From the NCBI GenBank assembly GCA_910576915.1, contig CAJTJT010000003.1, positions 1 through 64,000 on the forward strand: a stretch of DNA of 64,000 nt, in the 5' to 3' direction. The notes under the pieces were generated by a model, which did not search any database, was not told the origin of the DNA, and saw only the letters and a list, made by a program, of their open reading frames with translations. The translations under genes were made by a program, and so were the position numbers. The DNA comes from an uncultured Elusimicrobiales bacterium (GTDB lineage Bacteria; Elusimicrobiota; Elusimicrobia; Elusimicrobiales; Elusimicrobiaceae). This document shows positions 41,807 to 51,179 of this stretch, piece after piece. How positions within the stretch are numbered: the stretch's first letter is position 1; each line of letters opens with the position of its first letter.

Positions 41807-43222
41807 CTACTTCTTGTAGGACATGCAGCAGTTGCCTAACATACACACCCCACACCCGTCTTTCTCTTTCGGCTCCTTCAGCAGCGAAAGCAATTTGCGG
41901 GCAAAGTCCGTCAGCGTCGGGTCACGCGCGCCAAGCACCAGCACAATATCACCGGGTTGGGCCGCGGCGGCCATCTGCGCGAGCAATTTTTCGCGGCAGC
42001 CGTCATACGTCACGTTTACGCCGCGCGCTTTTAAACCGTCATACACCGAACGGCAGGAAACGCCCTGCGGAATGGTTCCGCCCGGGTAATACACTTCCGT
42101 CAGCCATAAATGGTCCTCGGGGCCGATGTGTTTGGCAAAACTGTCTACAAATTCCTGCGTCAGCAGTTTGATGGACGCAAACGCGTGCGGCTGATAAAAC
42201 GCCAGTACGCGTTTTCCGCGCAGGTGGGCGGCGGCAATCGTCGCGCCCAGTTTGTGCGGGTTGTGGGCGAAATCGTCCACCACTTCGATTTTGTTATAGC
42301 TGCCCACGCTGGCAAAGCGGCGCGCGATGCCCTGGAATTTATTAAGCGCCTTGGCGCACGTTTCCAAATCTACGCCCATTTGCAAGGCGGCGGCCACAGC
42401 GGCGGTGGCGTTGGCTACATTGTGCAGACCGGGCACCTGCAGGCGGAACGGCTGGCCCTGGATGGTAAAGTCCGACCCGAAGCCGTCCGTCTTAATTTCC
42501 TGCGGGTGAACATCGCCGAAAGACAGGCCGAACGTCTTGGCCTGCGGCGCGAGAACGCGCAGGTTTTCTTCTTCCGCGTTGATAACGGCAATTTTGCAGT
42601 GCGAAATAAATTCTTTAAAAAACCCCTGCAGAACGTTAATTTCCTTATGGTCTTTTTGCAAGTTGAGGCACAGCCCCAAATACGGGTGATATTTAACGAT
42701 AGAACCGTCGCTTTCATCGGCTTCGATTACCAAAATGTCCGACTCACCTTTGTACACGTTGCCAAAGACGCCCTGCTCTTTTTGCAACGACAAAATAGCC
42801 GCACCCGTAATGACGGACGGGCCTAACCCCGCAAACGCTAAAATATCGTACACCATGGCGGTGGTGGTACTTTTGCCGCTGGTTCCGGAAACGGCGATTG
42901 TCCGGTGCTCGGCCACGTGTTTGGCGAGAAGCTCCGAGCGGTGCATGGTGGGAATCCCAAGCGCTTTGGCTTTAACGAGTTCCGGGTTGTCCTCTTCAAT
43001 GGCCGAAGACAAAATCACCAGCTGCGTATGATGGTCAATACCGCTGCCGTCCTGCGGGAAGAGTTTGATATTTAATTTTTTTAAATAATCCCACAAGGCC
43101 ATATCCGTATAGCCTTTGCTGATTAAGCGGTCGGAGCCGGTTACTTCGTCGCCTCCCATAGCGTGCAGCTGCGCGAGCGCGCTCATGCCCACGCCGCCGA
43201 TACCGATAAAATGGATTTTCAT
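41807..43222 (-). CDS. murC: UDP-N-acetylmuramate-alanine ligase (MurC-type)
   Basis: 471 aa. N-terminal nucleotide-binding IGIGGVGMSALAQL, central ATP site GTSGKSTTTAMVYDIL, then EADESDGS and DDFAHNPHKLGATI. It adds L-Ala to UDP-MurNAc; the Mpl recycling ligase is an alternative of similar architecture. The C-terminus ends in an odd Cys cluster (CGVCMLGNCCMSYKK). It overlaps dapB by 4 bp as last gene of the dapA-asd-dapB-murC unit. Confidence 0.88.
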   Translation of the reverse strand: MKIHFIGIGGVGMSALAQLHAMGGDEVTGSDRLISKGYTDMALWDYLKKLNIKLFPQDGSGIDHHTQLVILSSAIEEDNPELVKAKALGIPTMHRSELLAKHVAEHRTIAVSGTSGKSTTTAMVYDILAFAGLGPSVITGAAILSLQKEQGVFGNVYKGESDILVIEADESDGSIVKYHPYLGLCLNLQKDHKEINVLQGFFKEFISHCKIAVINAEEENLRVLAPQAKTFGLSFGDVHPQEIKTDGFGSDFTIQGQPFRLQVPGLHNVANATAAVAAALQMGVDLETCAKALNKFQGIARRFASVGSYNKIEVVDDFAHNPHKLGATIAAAHLRGKRVLAFYQPHAFASIKLLTQEFVDSFAKHIGPEDHLWLTEVYYPGGTIPQGVSCRSVYDGLKARGVNVTYDGCREKLLAQMAAAAQPGDIVLVLGARDPTLTDFARKLLSLLKEPKEKDGCGVCMLGNCCMSYKK

Positions 43223-43890
43223 TTTTTCTTTTCCTTGAGTTTAAATTTTGCGTAGTCCGACATGGTGTAAAAACCGCCTGCGCGCTTCATCAGCCATACG
43301 GCAATTTCCAGGGCCGACGCCGCGAACAAATCGCGGTTTACGGCTTTATGCGCAAGGGTTATTTCATCAAAAGGGGAATCAAACGCGGCGATATGCGTGC
43401 CCACCGTTTCGCCCAAGCGTTCGTACGTTACCTGCGCGTAGGGAACATTTACAACATCCGCCAATTTTTTGGCGGTGCCGCTGGGCGCGTCTTTTTTATG
43501 TACGTGGTGAATTTCGTGCAGTTTGATGTTGTAGCCGGCATACATCTTGGCCGCCTGGCGCACGAGTTCCGTAAAAAAGTAGACGCTTAAACTGACGTTG
43601 GGCGCAAAAAACGCCGGGATTTTTTCTTCCTGCTGAAGCTGGAACAAAAACGTTTCGGGCAGATTGGTGGTACCCGTTAAAAAAGGTTTATGTTTGTGTT
43701 TGGCGGCGGCAAAGGCTTCCTGCGCGCCCTGGGGGGAGGAGAAATCGATAATCACGTCGAAATCCTCCGGGAACGGAGTGCCGCTTTCGTGAGCCACAGC
43801 CTGCAACCCCAGCTCCGGCCGCTCTTTAATCAGCCGGATGAGCGCGCGGCCCATTTTGCCGTCTGCGCCGTTTATCAAGGCTTTTTTCAT
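43219..43890 (-). CDS. dapB: 4-hydroxy-tetrahydrodipicolinate reductase
   Basis: 223 aa, somewhat shorter than the usual ~270. N-terminal nucleotide motif INGADGKMGRALI; catalytic HEIHHVHKKDAPSGTA. Second committed step of the DAP/lysine pathway. Overlaps asd and murC by 4 bp each, so the unit is coupled. Confidence 0.95.
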   Translation of the reverse strand: MKKALINGADGKMGRALIRLIKERPELGLQAVAHESGTPFPEDFDVIIDFSSPQGAQEAFAAAKHKHKPFLTGTTNLPETFLFQLQQEEKIPAFFAPNVSLSVYFFTELVRQAAKMYAGYNIKLHEIHHVHKKDAPSGTAKKLADVVNVPYAQVTYERLGETVGTHIAAFDSPFDEITLAHKAVNRDLFAASALEIAVWLMKRAGGFYTMSDYAKFKLKEKKK

Positions 43891-44765
43891 ACGTATTTCT
43901 CCAACAGCAGTTCTACAATCTGCCGCCCGTTCATCGCCGCGCCTTTGAGCAAATTGTCAAACGTAACAAAGTAGTGGATGATTTTCGGGTTTTCCACGTC
44001 TTTGCGCAGGCGGCAGATAAAAGTGGTTTCTTTACCGGAAACTTCTTTGGGCGTTACCACACTATCACTATACGTTAAATTGGGGAACGAACGCCACAAT
44101 TTTTTTACCTGTTCCAAATCAAATTCTTCTTTGGCTTTAAGCGTTACGCCCAGGGAATGGGAATTTTCCACCCCCACGCGCACCGTGTGGCAGTAAACCT
44201 TAATGTCCGGCAGTTCCATGATTTTGCGCGTTTCGTACAAGCCTTTTAACTCTTCGCTTGTGTGGCCGTTGTCCAACACGGAGCCGATGAGCGGCACGCA
44301 ATTTTTTTCATACAAAGAACCGGGCGTATGGAAATCGTCCAGCAGTTTTTTGCCGCCGCCGCTGATGGCCTGATACGAGCAAAAAAACGCTTCCGTAAAA
44401 TGGTAAAAAGGTTTGAGCGGAGCCAAACTCATCACGAGGCCGGTGGTAGTGCAGTTGGGGCTTGCAATTAAGGGCGTATCCCGGGTAATCGCGTGCGGAT
44501 TAATTTCCGGGATGACAAGCGGTACACCTTCGGTCATGCGGAACTCGGAGGACATATCCACCGTAAATTTTACGCGGTCCTTAATCTGCGGGGCCAGCTG
44601 GCGGCTGACAGGATTATCCGTACACAACACCGCGATATCCAGCGGGGTGATTTCGTCGTTGCGGCCAAAAGTTTTAATTTCAAACGGCGTTTTAATTTTT
44701 TTAAGTTCGGCGAGCATATTCTGCCCCACCATGCCGTTAATGCCAATGATGCCAACCGTTTTCAT
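43887..44765 (-). CDS. asd: Aspartate-semialdehyde dehydrogenase
   Basis: 292 aa. N-terminal GIIGINGMVGQNML, catalytic Cys in IASPNCTTTGLVM, and the downstream QAISGGGK and HTVRVGVENSHS motifs. Reduces aspartyl phosphate to the semialdehyde feeding DapA. Overlaps dapA and dapB by 4 bp. Confidence 0.94.
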   Translation of the reverse strand: MKTVGIIGINGMVGQNMLAELKKIKTPFEIKTFGRNDEITPLDIAVLCTDNPVSRQLAPQIKDRVKFTVDMSSEFRMTEGVPLVIPEINPHAITRDTPLIASPNCTTTGLVMSLAPLKPFYHFTEAFFCSYQAISGGGKKLLDDFHTPGSLYEKNCVPLIGSVLDNGHTSEELKGLYETRKIMELPDIKVYCHTVRVGVENSHSLGVTLKAKEEFDLEQVKKLWRSFPNLTYSDSVVTPKEVSGKETTFICRLRKDVENPKIIHYFVTFDNLLKGAAMNGRQIVELLLEKYV

Positions 44766-45661
44766 AATGCGGCCCCCGGAATGAATAAATTTTTATCCGC
44801 GCCGGAAAAAAGCGCATCGATTTTGGCTTTGTTCTGCGCCGAGATTTCCCCCAGCGGCAGACGCACCGTCTCCCCGCCAAAACCGATTTTGGAAAGCAGG
44901 TATTTTACGCACGTCGGGTTCGTTTCCAAATAACACGCTTTGATAAACGGGTATACCTGGGCGAACACGGCAAACGCTTCTTTCGTTTTGCCCTGCGCAA
45001 ACAAATCGTAAATTTTCACAAACGCGGGAGCGAACACATTGGCCGCCGCGCTGATAATGCCGGAGGCGTTCAATGCCAGGTATTCGGGGAACAAATCGTC
45101 GTTGCCGCACAGGTAGCTCAAACGGCCGGCGTATTGGACGGCGGTATCGGTGACGTGCGCCATGTCGTAATCGGATTCTTTAATCCCCGCGATTTGCGGT
45201 ACGGCTTCCAGCAAGTCCGCCAGTACGGCGCCGGAAATTTTGAGCCCGGTGCGGCCCGGAATGTGGTACATAATTACGGGCGTACCCAACGCGGCGGCCT
45301 GTTTAAAATGTTCAATCAGCCCCGCGGGATTGGGTTTGTTGTAATACGGGGTGACGATCAAAACGCCGTCCGGGTTAAACGGCTGCACGGAACGGATCGT
45401 TTCAAGCGTGGACGCGGTGGCGTTTGTTCCCGCGCCGATAATAATTTTAACGCGTTTATTTACGCGATGGGTGCAAAAACGTAAAATTTCGGTTTTTTCC
45501 GCCGCGGACAGCGCGGGCGTTTCGGCCGTGGTGCCCAAGAGCACCAGTCCGTGCACGCCGGAAGAAAGCTGTGCGTCCAGCAGGCGGCCCAGGGCATCGT
45601 AATCTACGGCGCCGGAAGGGGTCATGGGGGTGGCCAGTGCGGTATAAACTCCAGTAAACAT
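44762..45661 (-). CDS. dapA: 4-hydroxy-tetrahydrodipicolinate synthase
   Basis: 299 aa TIM barrel. GTTAETPALSAAEK, YYNKPNPAGLIEHF, YHIPGRTG and the Schiff-base Lys in AGIKESD are present. Condenses pyruvate with aspartate semialdehyde. First gene of the DAP unit. Confidence 0.96.
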   Translation of the reverse strand: MFTGVYTALATPMTPSGAVDYDALGRLLDAQLSSGVHGLVLLGTTAETPALSAAEKTEILRFCTHRVNKRVKIIIGAGTNATASTLETIRSVQPFNPDGVLIVTPYYNKPNPAGLIEHFKQAAALGTPVIMYHIPGRTGLKISGAVLADLLEAVPQIAGIKESDYDMAHVTDTAVQYAGRLSYLCGNDDLFPEYLALNASGIISAAANVFAPAFVKIYDLFAQGKTKEAFAVFAQVYPFIKACYLETNPTCVKYLLSKIGFGGETVRLPLGEISAQNKAKIDALFSGADKNLFIPGAAL

Positions 45662-45711
45662 AAGGCCTCCAAATAAAAGTGGGATTGCTCATATTTTACC
45701 AATTTAAATTG

Positions 45712-45720
45712 GTATAATTA
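45712..45720 (+). promoter_or_regulatory. Extended -10 promoter of sppA
   Basis: TGGTATAAT, 30 nt before ATG 45751, downstream of an AATTTAAATT palindrome. Here a normal leader with AGAGAGGAAC is present. Confidence 0.6.
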
Positions 45721-45750
45721 AGTAACATTTTTCAGAGAGAGGAACCTTTC

Positions 45751-46941
45751 ATGTCCGAAAACGAAAACGATACCCTTCTCCCCGCGGATACCGACACCAG
45801 CCTTCCGCGCGAAAACTGGGAGAAAAAACTGATGGAACAGGAACACACCGCCCTGTTTTCCGACGCGCAGGAAAAACCCGCCGAAGCGGCGCCCGGTGAC
45901 GCGGACAAACAAACCGCGGACGCCAAAAAACCGCATTCCGGCCGCGGCCTGTGGGCGTTTTTACTGCTTTTGACTTTTACCGTTTCCGCCTGCTGCGGGC
46001 TGTATTTGACCGTAAAACCCGTCCCGGTGTGCGAAAACGAAAAACCCGCCGTAGAAGAGCCCGAAGAACAGGAAGAATCCGCCTCCGCCAAACTGGCGGG
46101 TGCGCTGGCCAAATCCAAATCTTCCAAGCCGGGCATCGCCTGGATTAAAGTGCGCGGCGTCATCGCGCAGGACAATTCTTCCGGGCCGTTCTCCCGCCCC
46201 ACGGGCGCGGGCGCGATCGCCAAAAAAATCCGCGACGCGGCGGACGATAAAAACGTCAAAGCCATCGTGCTTGATATTAACTCCCCCGGCGGAACGGTCG
46301 CTTCCGTGCAAAACATCTACGGCGAACTTTTAAAAGCCAAAGAAAACGGCAAAAAAATCGTGGCGCTGTTCCGCGACGTAGCGGCCTCCGGCGGTTTTTA
46401 TATCGCCATGGCGGCGGATAAAATCGTGGCCGAACCCGGCACGATTACCGGCTCCGTGGGCGTTATCATGCAAACCAGCAACGTAGAAGGCCTTTTTGAC
46501 AAAATCGGCGTAAAAGTAATGCCCATCACTTCCGGCAAGTACAAAGACATGGGTTCCGCCTACCGCCCCATGACGGACGCCGAAAAAGCCATTTTGCAGG
46601 ATATGGTAAACGATACGTACACGCAGTTTTTCGCCGCCGTAAAAGCCGGCCGCCCGGACGTTACGCCCGAAAACCTAACCGAATACACCGACGGCCGCGT
46701 ATTTACCGGCCAGCGCGCGTTTAACCTGGGATTTATCGACAAACTCGGCGGGGAAGAAGAAGCCCGCCTGCTGGCCGGGGAACTGGCCGGGCTTAAAGAC
46801 CCCAAAATCATAAACCAACGCCCTTCGGACGGGCTGAGAGAGCTGATTTTCTCGTTTGGCTCCAGCATGGAAAACCAGTCTTTGGCCAAACAGCTGCAAA
46901 GCCTGGCTACGCCCAGCGTATCGTACCTGTGGGTAAATTAA
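45751..46941 (+). CDS. sppA: Signal peptide peptidase SppA (S49)
   Basis: 396 aa. A long acidic cytoplasmic head (1-~65), one membrane helix (~67-87), an acidic linker, then a single S49 domain. Catalytic Ser213 in DVAASGGFYIAM and Lys263 in SGKYKDMGSAYRPM are present. It degrades cleaved signal peptides in the membrane. The compact single-domain form is like the Bacillus type. Confidence 0.93.
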   Translation: MSENENDTLLPADTDTSLPRENWEKKLMEQEHTALFSDAQEKPAEAAPGDADKQTADAKKPHSGRGLWAFLLLLTFTVSACCGLYLTVKPVPVCENEKPAVEEPEEQEESASAKLAGALAKSKSSKPGIAWIKVRGVIAQDNSSGPFSRPTGAGAIAKKIRDAADDKNVKAIVLDINSPGGTVASVQNIYGELLKAKENGKKIVALFRDVAASGGFYIAMAADKIVAEPGTITGSVGVIMQTSNVEGLFDKIGVKVMPITSGKYKDMGSAYRPMTDAEKAILQDMVNDTYTQFFAAVKAGRPDVTPENLTEYTDGRVFTGQRAFNLGFIDKLGGEEEARLLAGELAGLKDPKIINQRPSDGLRELIFSFGSSMENQSLAKQLQSLATPSVSYLWVN

Positions 46942-46950
46942 GGGGCCGCC

Positions 46951-47514
46951 ATGAACCTGCTTAAAACTTACTTTTTGTATATCAAAGACCCGCACCGGGC
47001 CGTACAAACCCTGTTTGAACGCCGCTCGTTCGCGCACGCCTGCGCGGGCTACTTTGCGGCCACGCTCGGCTGGGTGCTGTTTTTTAACATCGGCGACGGT
47101 TTGTCCGTCCCCGCGCTGGTGTTCAAACTGCTGGCCGTGTTTGCGGCGGAACTGACCGCGGGGTATTTTATCGCGTCTTTGTGCGGGTTATATTTGGATT
47201 TTTCCCGCATTAAAGCCTCCCCCGCGCAGCTTTTTTGCCTCATCGGTTCGGCCGGGTTTATTAAAGGCCTGCTGATTGCGTTTGCGCTGATATCGGCGGC
47301 CGTTCCGGCGGCCAAACTGTATTGGCTTGCACCACTTGCGCTGTTACTCACGTTCGCGCTCCAGCTGGGGTATCTTACCCGTTCGCTGATGCGCGCGTGC
47401 CACATCGGCGCGGGCAAAGCCCTCGGCGGATGGCTGTTTGGATTTGTACCCGTCTGCGCGGCGCTGGCCCTGGGCGGCGTATTTTTTATCTGGACGGTCA
47501 GCCTGTTGTTCTAA
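46951..47514 (+). CDS. Polytopic membrane protein, Yip1-like
   Basis: 187 aa with about five membrane helices. The N-terminus FLYIKDPHRAVQTLFERRSF followed by helices resembles bacterial Yip1/YIP1-family membrane proteins. Function unknown. It follows sppA by 9 bp and shares its terminator. Confidence 0.7.
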   Translation: MNLLKTYFLYIKDPHRAVQTLFERRSFAHACAGYFAATLGWVLFFNIGDGLSVPALVFKLLAVFAAELTAGYFIASLCGLYLDFSRIKASPAQLFCLIGSAGFIKGLLIAFALISAAVPAAKLYWLAPLALLLTFALQLGYLTRSLMRACHIGAGKALGGWLFGFVPVCAALALGGVFFIWTVSLLF

Positions 47515-47534
47515 CCGATACCACCTCTCTTTGC

Positions 47535-47567
47535 GCCGCGGAGTTTTTACTCCGCGGCTTTTTTTTA
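47535..47567 (+). terminator. Terminator of sppA unit
   Basis: GCCGCGGAGT/ACTCCGCGGC hairpin followed by eight T. Confidence 0.88.
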
Positions 47568-47587
47568 GGCCCGCGGACCTATCCATT

Positions 47588-47604
47588 CCTGGGACCAAAG
47601 ACCC
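47588..47604. repeat. Short dispersed repeat, copy 2 (inverted)
   Basis: CCTGGGACCAAAGACCC, the reverse complement of the block at 34037 with one difference; upstream of the protease pair. Confidence 0.4.
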
Positions 47605-47627
47605 TGGCATAAAACGGCCCCGTTTTT

Positions 47628-47633
47628 TACAAT
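47628..47633 (+). promoter_or_regulatory. -10 box of the protease pair
   Basis: TACAAT ending 6 nt before ATG 47640; leaderless geometry. Confidence 0.45.
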
Positions 47634-47639
47634 ACTTAT

Positions 47640-48779
47640 ATGACGAAATTTTATTCCGGCGTACTCGGTATTGTACTTACGGTTGCGGCGCTTCCCGCAG
47701 GCGCGCAGGTTCCGGCCGTTCTAAAAAGCCTGCCGCGCGTGAGCGCCCAAATAGACCGGGCCGCCGTGGCCGCCGCCCTGCGTCCGCAGCCTCTTCGCGC
47801 CGTCATGCCGCTTTTAAACACAGGACATTCCCCCATGCTGCCCCTGCCGGCCCCGGTTCCGGCCACGATCCGAAGTTCCGTTTTTACCGTACAGGCTACG
47901 CCCGAATCCCACCACAAAGGAAGCGCGTTTGCCGTAAATATCGACGGCCGCGTGTGGGGCGTAACCGCCCGGCACGTGATGGACGACATCAACCATACGC
48001 CGTACATGACGTTCCCCGGCGAAAACGGCGTCCCCGTCACGCTGGAGGCCAAGCCTTCCAAAGAAGGCAGTGTGGCAGGAGCAGACCTGGCGTTATTTGA
48101 AATCCCGCCGCAGGCGCTGCCGTATCTCCGGCCGCTGGAACTGGAGGACGAACTCCCCGCCGCCCACAGCGTACTTTCTTCAAGCGGCTTTGCACGCGGA
48201 AACTTTTTATCCCAGCCCGCGCGGGAAGTGCTGTTTGCCAGCCGGCACCGCATTTTAACCAAATATGTTCAGTCAAACGCGCCGATGAACGGTTATTGCG
48301 GGGCCCCGTTATTACAAAACGGAAAAGTGGCGGGAGTGCATATCGGCAGTTTATTGGCGGACAAAGCCCAGTCGGCCGATTGGTTTTCCGGCACGCTCAG
48401 CCAGTTTAACGCCAAAGCGCACGATTTAAGCATCGCCGTTCCCGCCTTTTGGCTGCGCGCGCTGGCGCGCCAGGCAAGCGGCGCGTACTCCCCGCAGGAA
48501 GGCATCCCACTTGTATTTAACGGCCTGCAAATTATGCGTCTGCAGCCGACGGACACCATCGGATTTATCATGCAGCTTCGCAACGGGCGCGTAGTAAAAA
48601 CACTGCCGCGCTACCCGTTTATGGATTTTGCCCATTTAGAAACATTGTTTGACGTACACCCGGGGGATTCGTTCCGCCTTGAGATACAGTCCAACAACCG
48701 GATTTACCCTGCCCGCAAAACCTACTGGTACGAATGGACCGCGGGCGAAAATAATATCACCCAAACGATTCGGAAATGA
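47640..48779 (+). CDS. Secreted trypsin-fold cysteine protease, 3C-like, A
   Basis: 379 aa. Signal peptide at residues 1-22 (ending PAGAQ). The protease domain spans ~78-275. His112 lies in GVTARHVMDD, Asp149 in AGADLALFEI, and the nucleophile position is Cys220 in APMNGYCGAPLL, where serine proteases have GDSGGP. It is followed by GKVAGVHIGS with His234, matching the GxHxGG His of picornavirus 3C proteases that binds P1 Gln. Residues ~285-379 form a C-terminal domain shared with the next gene. The catalytic reading is inference from motifs. Confidence 0.8.
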   Translation: MTKFYSGVLGIVLTVAALPAGAQVPAVLKSLPRVSAQIDRAAVAAALRPQPLRAVMPLLNTGHSPMLPLPAPVPATIRSSVFTVQATPESHHKGSAFAVNIDGRVWGVTARHVMDDINHTPYMTFPGENGVPVTLEAKPSKEGSVAGADLALFEIPPQALPYLRPLELEDELPAAHSVLSSSGFARGNFLSQPAREVLFASRHRILTKYVQSNAPMNGYCGAPLLQNGKVAGVHIGSLLADKAQSADWFSGTLSQFNAKAHDLSIAVPAFWLRALARQASGAYSPQEGIPLVFNGLQIMRLQPTDTIGFIMQLRNGRVVKTLPRYPFMDFAHLETLFDVHPGDSFRLEIQSNNRIYPARKTYWYEWTAGENNITQTIRK

Positions 48780-49918
48780 ACAAATACTTATTTTTACCAC
48801 TTGCCGTTTTATGTATTTACGCAACGGGCCCCGCCGAAGCCCGGCCCCGTTTGCCGCGTATTCCCTCTAATCTGGTAAATACGCAGAAACTAATCAAAAA
48901 CATCAAAATTCCCCACATTCTTTCCGTCCGGCCCAACACGCTGCCGCCGGTCATCCAGCACTTGGCTCATACGCCGGAAATCGCCGTGAAAGAAACCGCG
49001 CTTGGACTGCAGGCCCCTATCCGCACCACAGTACTGCCTTTGCGGGAAACCGTATCCGCATTTGCCGGGCTTGCAGAGCCATTTACCGCTACGTCTTTTG
49101 TGATAGAAGAAGAATTTGAAGGGAAAAAACAACTTTGGGGCGTGACCGCCGCGCATATTGCGCGCCTTATGAGCGCTTACCCCGCCGTATGGCTGGAAGA
49201 TTACGCGCCGTTCCCCGTGGAATTTGCCGCCATCGGCAACGCCGGCATGCTTGATTTGGCGCTGTTTCAGCTCCCCGAAGAGTGGCCGCGCAGCATTCCG
49301 GCACTCAAACTGGCCGGGCAAACGCCCAAGCCGGGAGAGAAAACATACTCTTTCGGATTTTTTAATGACGATTTTTTTCTGGTTCCCAACCGCGAAATAA
49401 AAGAAGTAACACCGAACCGGCTGATTACGTCCCTGGAAATTGATACCCCTAACCGCGGCGGCGCCTGCGGAGGCCCCATTTTAAACAAACAGGGCGAAGT
49501 GGTAGGCGTACATATCGGCAGTTCGGACTCCCAACAAATCAGCTTTGCCGTTCCGGCGGCAGAAATCAGACGAATGCTGCAGGCGTACCACAACAAGGGC
49601 CAAAGAGTACAGCCTCTTATGTTTAACGGGAAAAAAATCGGGGACCTAAATGTAAATGAAAGTATCGCCCGCATACAAACCGTTGCCGACGGATACACCA
49701 CGGGGGACTTCGTCACCTATCACCACGAGAAAGATATTGATTACAACCACCTGGAAACTTTGACCCCGGACTCCTATCCTGATAAAGTGTATATTTATAT
49801 CAGCCATCAAATGTTTTCGTATACGGACAAAGCCGAAAAAGATTTTTTCGTACAGCTGACCTATGATGTTGCCTCGGGTACAACCACCCGCAAAATTATT
49901 TCGCATCTTCCTTATTAA
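48776..49918 (+). CDS. Secreted trypsin-fold cysteine protease, 3C-like, B
   Basis: 380 aa paralogue of the previous gene, overlapping it by 4 bp (ATGA). Signal peptide at residues 1-22. His127 in WGVTAAHIAR, Asp160 in MLDLALFQL, Cys231 in NRGGACGGPIL, and His246 in VVGVHIGSS. The C-terminal domain (~277-380) shares FNG..I..L, HLETL and a final T.RKI with protein A. Both are probably exported and processed together. The target is unknown. Confidence 0.8.
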   Translation: MNKYLFLPLAVLCIYATGPAEARPRLPRIPSNLVNTQKLIKNIKIPHILSVRPNTLPPVIQHLAHTPEIAVKETALGLQAPIRTTVLPLRETVSAFAGLAEPFTATSFVIEEEFEGKKQLWGVTAAHIARLMSAYPAVWLEDYAPFPVEFAAIGNAGMLDLALFQLPEEWPRSIPALKLAGQTPKPGEKTYSFGFFNDDFFLVPNREIKEVTPNRLITSLEIDTPNRGGACGGPILNKQGEVVGVHIGSSDSQQISFAVPAAEIRRMLQAYHNKGQRVQPLMFNGKKIGDLNVNESIARIQTVADGYTTGDFVTYHHEKDIDYNHLETLTPDSYPDKVYIYISHQMFSYTDKAEKDFFVQLTYDVASGTTTRKIISHLPY

Positions 49919-49921
49919 CAT

Positions 49922-49957
49922 CAAAACGTCCCCTATACAACAGGGGACGTTTTGATA
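49922..49957. terminator. Bidirectional terminator after protease pair
   Basis: CAAAACGTCCCC/GGGGACGTTTTG hairpin between convergent genes. Confidence 0.8.
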
Positions 49958-49973
49958 TATTTAAAAACAAACT

Positions 49974-51104
49974 TTAATTCAGCGTGTCGAGCAGCGCCTG
50001 CGCGTCCCGGCTGCCGTTCTGCGCGGCTTTTTTCAACCATTCCGTACCCGCTTTTTTGTCGGCCGCCACGCCCAACCCTTTTACGTAAATCTGCCCCAGC
50101 ACATACTGCGCGGAAACATGTTCCCGCTCCGCCGCATCCCGGAAAAATTTAACAGCCAGCGGAACGGAACGCTCCGTCCCCTGCCCCTGCATCAGCATAA
50201 AACCCGTCATATACTGCGCCTGCGGATAACCGCCCGCCGCGGCGTTGGAGAACCAGGCAAATGCGTCCTGATAGTTGGGCGGGTCGGCCTTGTACGCCGC
50301 TTCTCCCAGCGCGTATTGGGCCGCCGGATACGCTTTTTGGGCGGCTTGGGCCAAAAGCTCATCCGCTTTGGCAAGATTCTGTTCCACCCCCGCTCCGGCA
50401 CGGTACATCTCCGAAAGTTCATACGCCGCCTGCGGCAAACGGTTCTCTTCCCAGGCCAGCGTCAAAAGGCGGGCGGCTTCTTCGTTACCGGTTAAAACGG
50501 GCCGTCCGGCGCGGTACACGCGCCCGGCGCGCAAACGCGCTTCACCGTCACCCGCGCGGGCGGCGGCTAAATCTTCTTCCAGTTCTTTTACCTGTGCATA
50601 TAATTCCGGCTGTTCCGCCCGCGCACTAGCCAACACGGCGGCCGAAGGGGCATCCCCGTTTTGTGCAGCCAAAAACCGCCAAAACAACGCTTCCCCCGCA
50701 TGCCGGGGCACGCCGCCGAGGCCTTCTTCGTAAAACCGGGCCAGCTCGCGCTGGGCGCGCGGTTCGTCCGCCTGGGCGGCAAGCTGTAAATAGGTAAGGG
50801 CTTCTTCTTCGTCCCGCGGGAGCGTGTCCCCCGTCAAATAAAGTTCCGCCAGTTCATATGCGGCTGCAGCATCCCCCGCCGCCGCGGCCTGCCGGTACCA
50901 CTCGGCAGCTTCCGCACCGTTTTGTTTGACGCCTTCCCCGCGTTTAAAAAGGTCCGCCGTGCGTACGGCGGCCTGCATATCGCCGTTTTGCGCCAGCGCC
51001 AGTTCCCGGGAGAATGTTTTTTCCTCCGGGGTTTGATAAAACACAAACCAGTAAATACCGCAAAAAGCCGCTAGAAACAAACTCAGTTTTAAAACCGTTT
51101 TCAT
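49974..51104 (-). CDS. Sel1-repeat protein, membrane-anchored
   Basis: 376 aa. N-terminal hydrophobic segment (residues ~4-23) as anchor or signal, then about eight Sel1-type repeats of 36 aa (e.g. AAAYELAELYLTGDTLPRDE, AQYVLGQIYVKGLGVAADKK). Sel1 arrays are protein-interaction solenoids, often periplasmic. ATG 51104 is chosen over 51152 because the latter lies inside the terminator of the upstream gene. Confidence 0.85.
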   Translation of the reverse strand: MKTVLKLSLFLAAFCGIYWFVFYQTPEEKTFSRELALAQNGDMQAAVRTADLFKRGEGVKQNGAEAAEWYRQAAAAGDAAAAYELAELYLTGDTLPRDEEEALTYLQLAAQADEPRAQRELARFYEEGLGGVPRHAGEALFWRFLAAQNGDAPSAAVLASARAEQPELYAQVKELEEDLAAARAGDGEARLRAGRVYRAGRPVLTGNEEAARLLTLAWEENRLPQAAYELSEMYRAGAGVEQNLAKADELLAQAAQKAYPAAQYALGEAAYKADPPNYQDAFAWFSNAAAGGYPQAQYMTGFMLMQGQGTERSVPLAVKFFRDAAEREHVSAQYVLGQIYVKGLGVAADKKAGTEWLKKAAQNGSRDAQALLDTLN

Positions 51105-51119
51105 GTAACATTCCCCGGA

Positions 51120-51152
51120 TAAAAAATGGAAGAGAGCCGTGCTCTCTTCCAT
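51120..51152 (-). terminator. Terminator of prohibitin-like gene
   Basis: ATGGAAGAGAGC-CGT/ACG-GCTCTCTTCCAT hairpin followed by TTTTTT on the minus strand. Confidence 0.85.
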
Positions 51153-51179
51153 TATACCTTTAAAAATCCCGAAGCGGGG

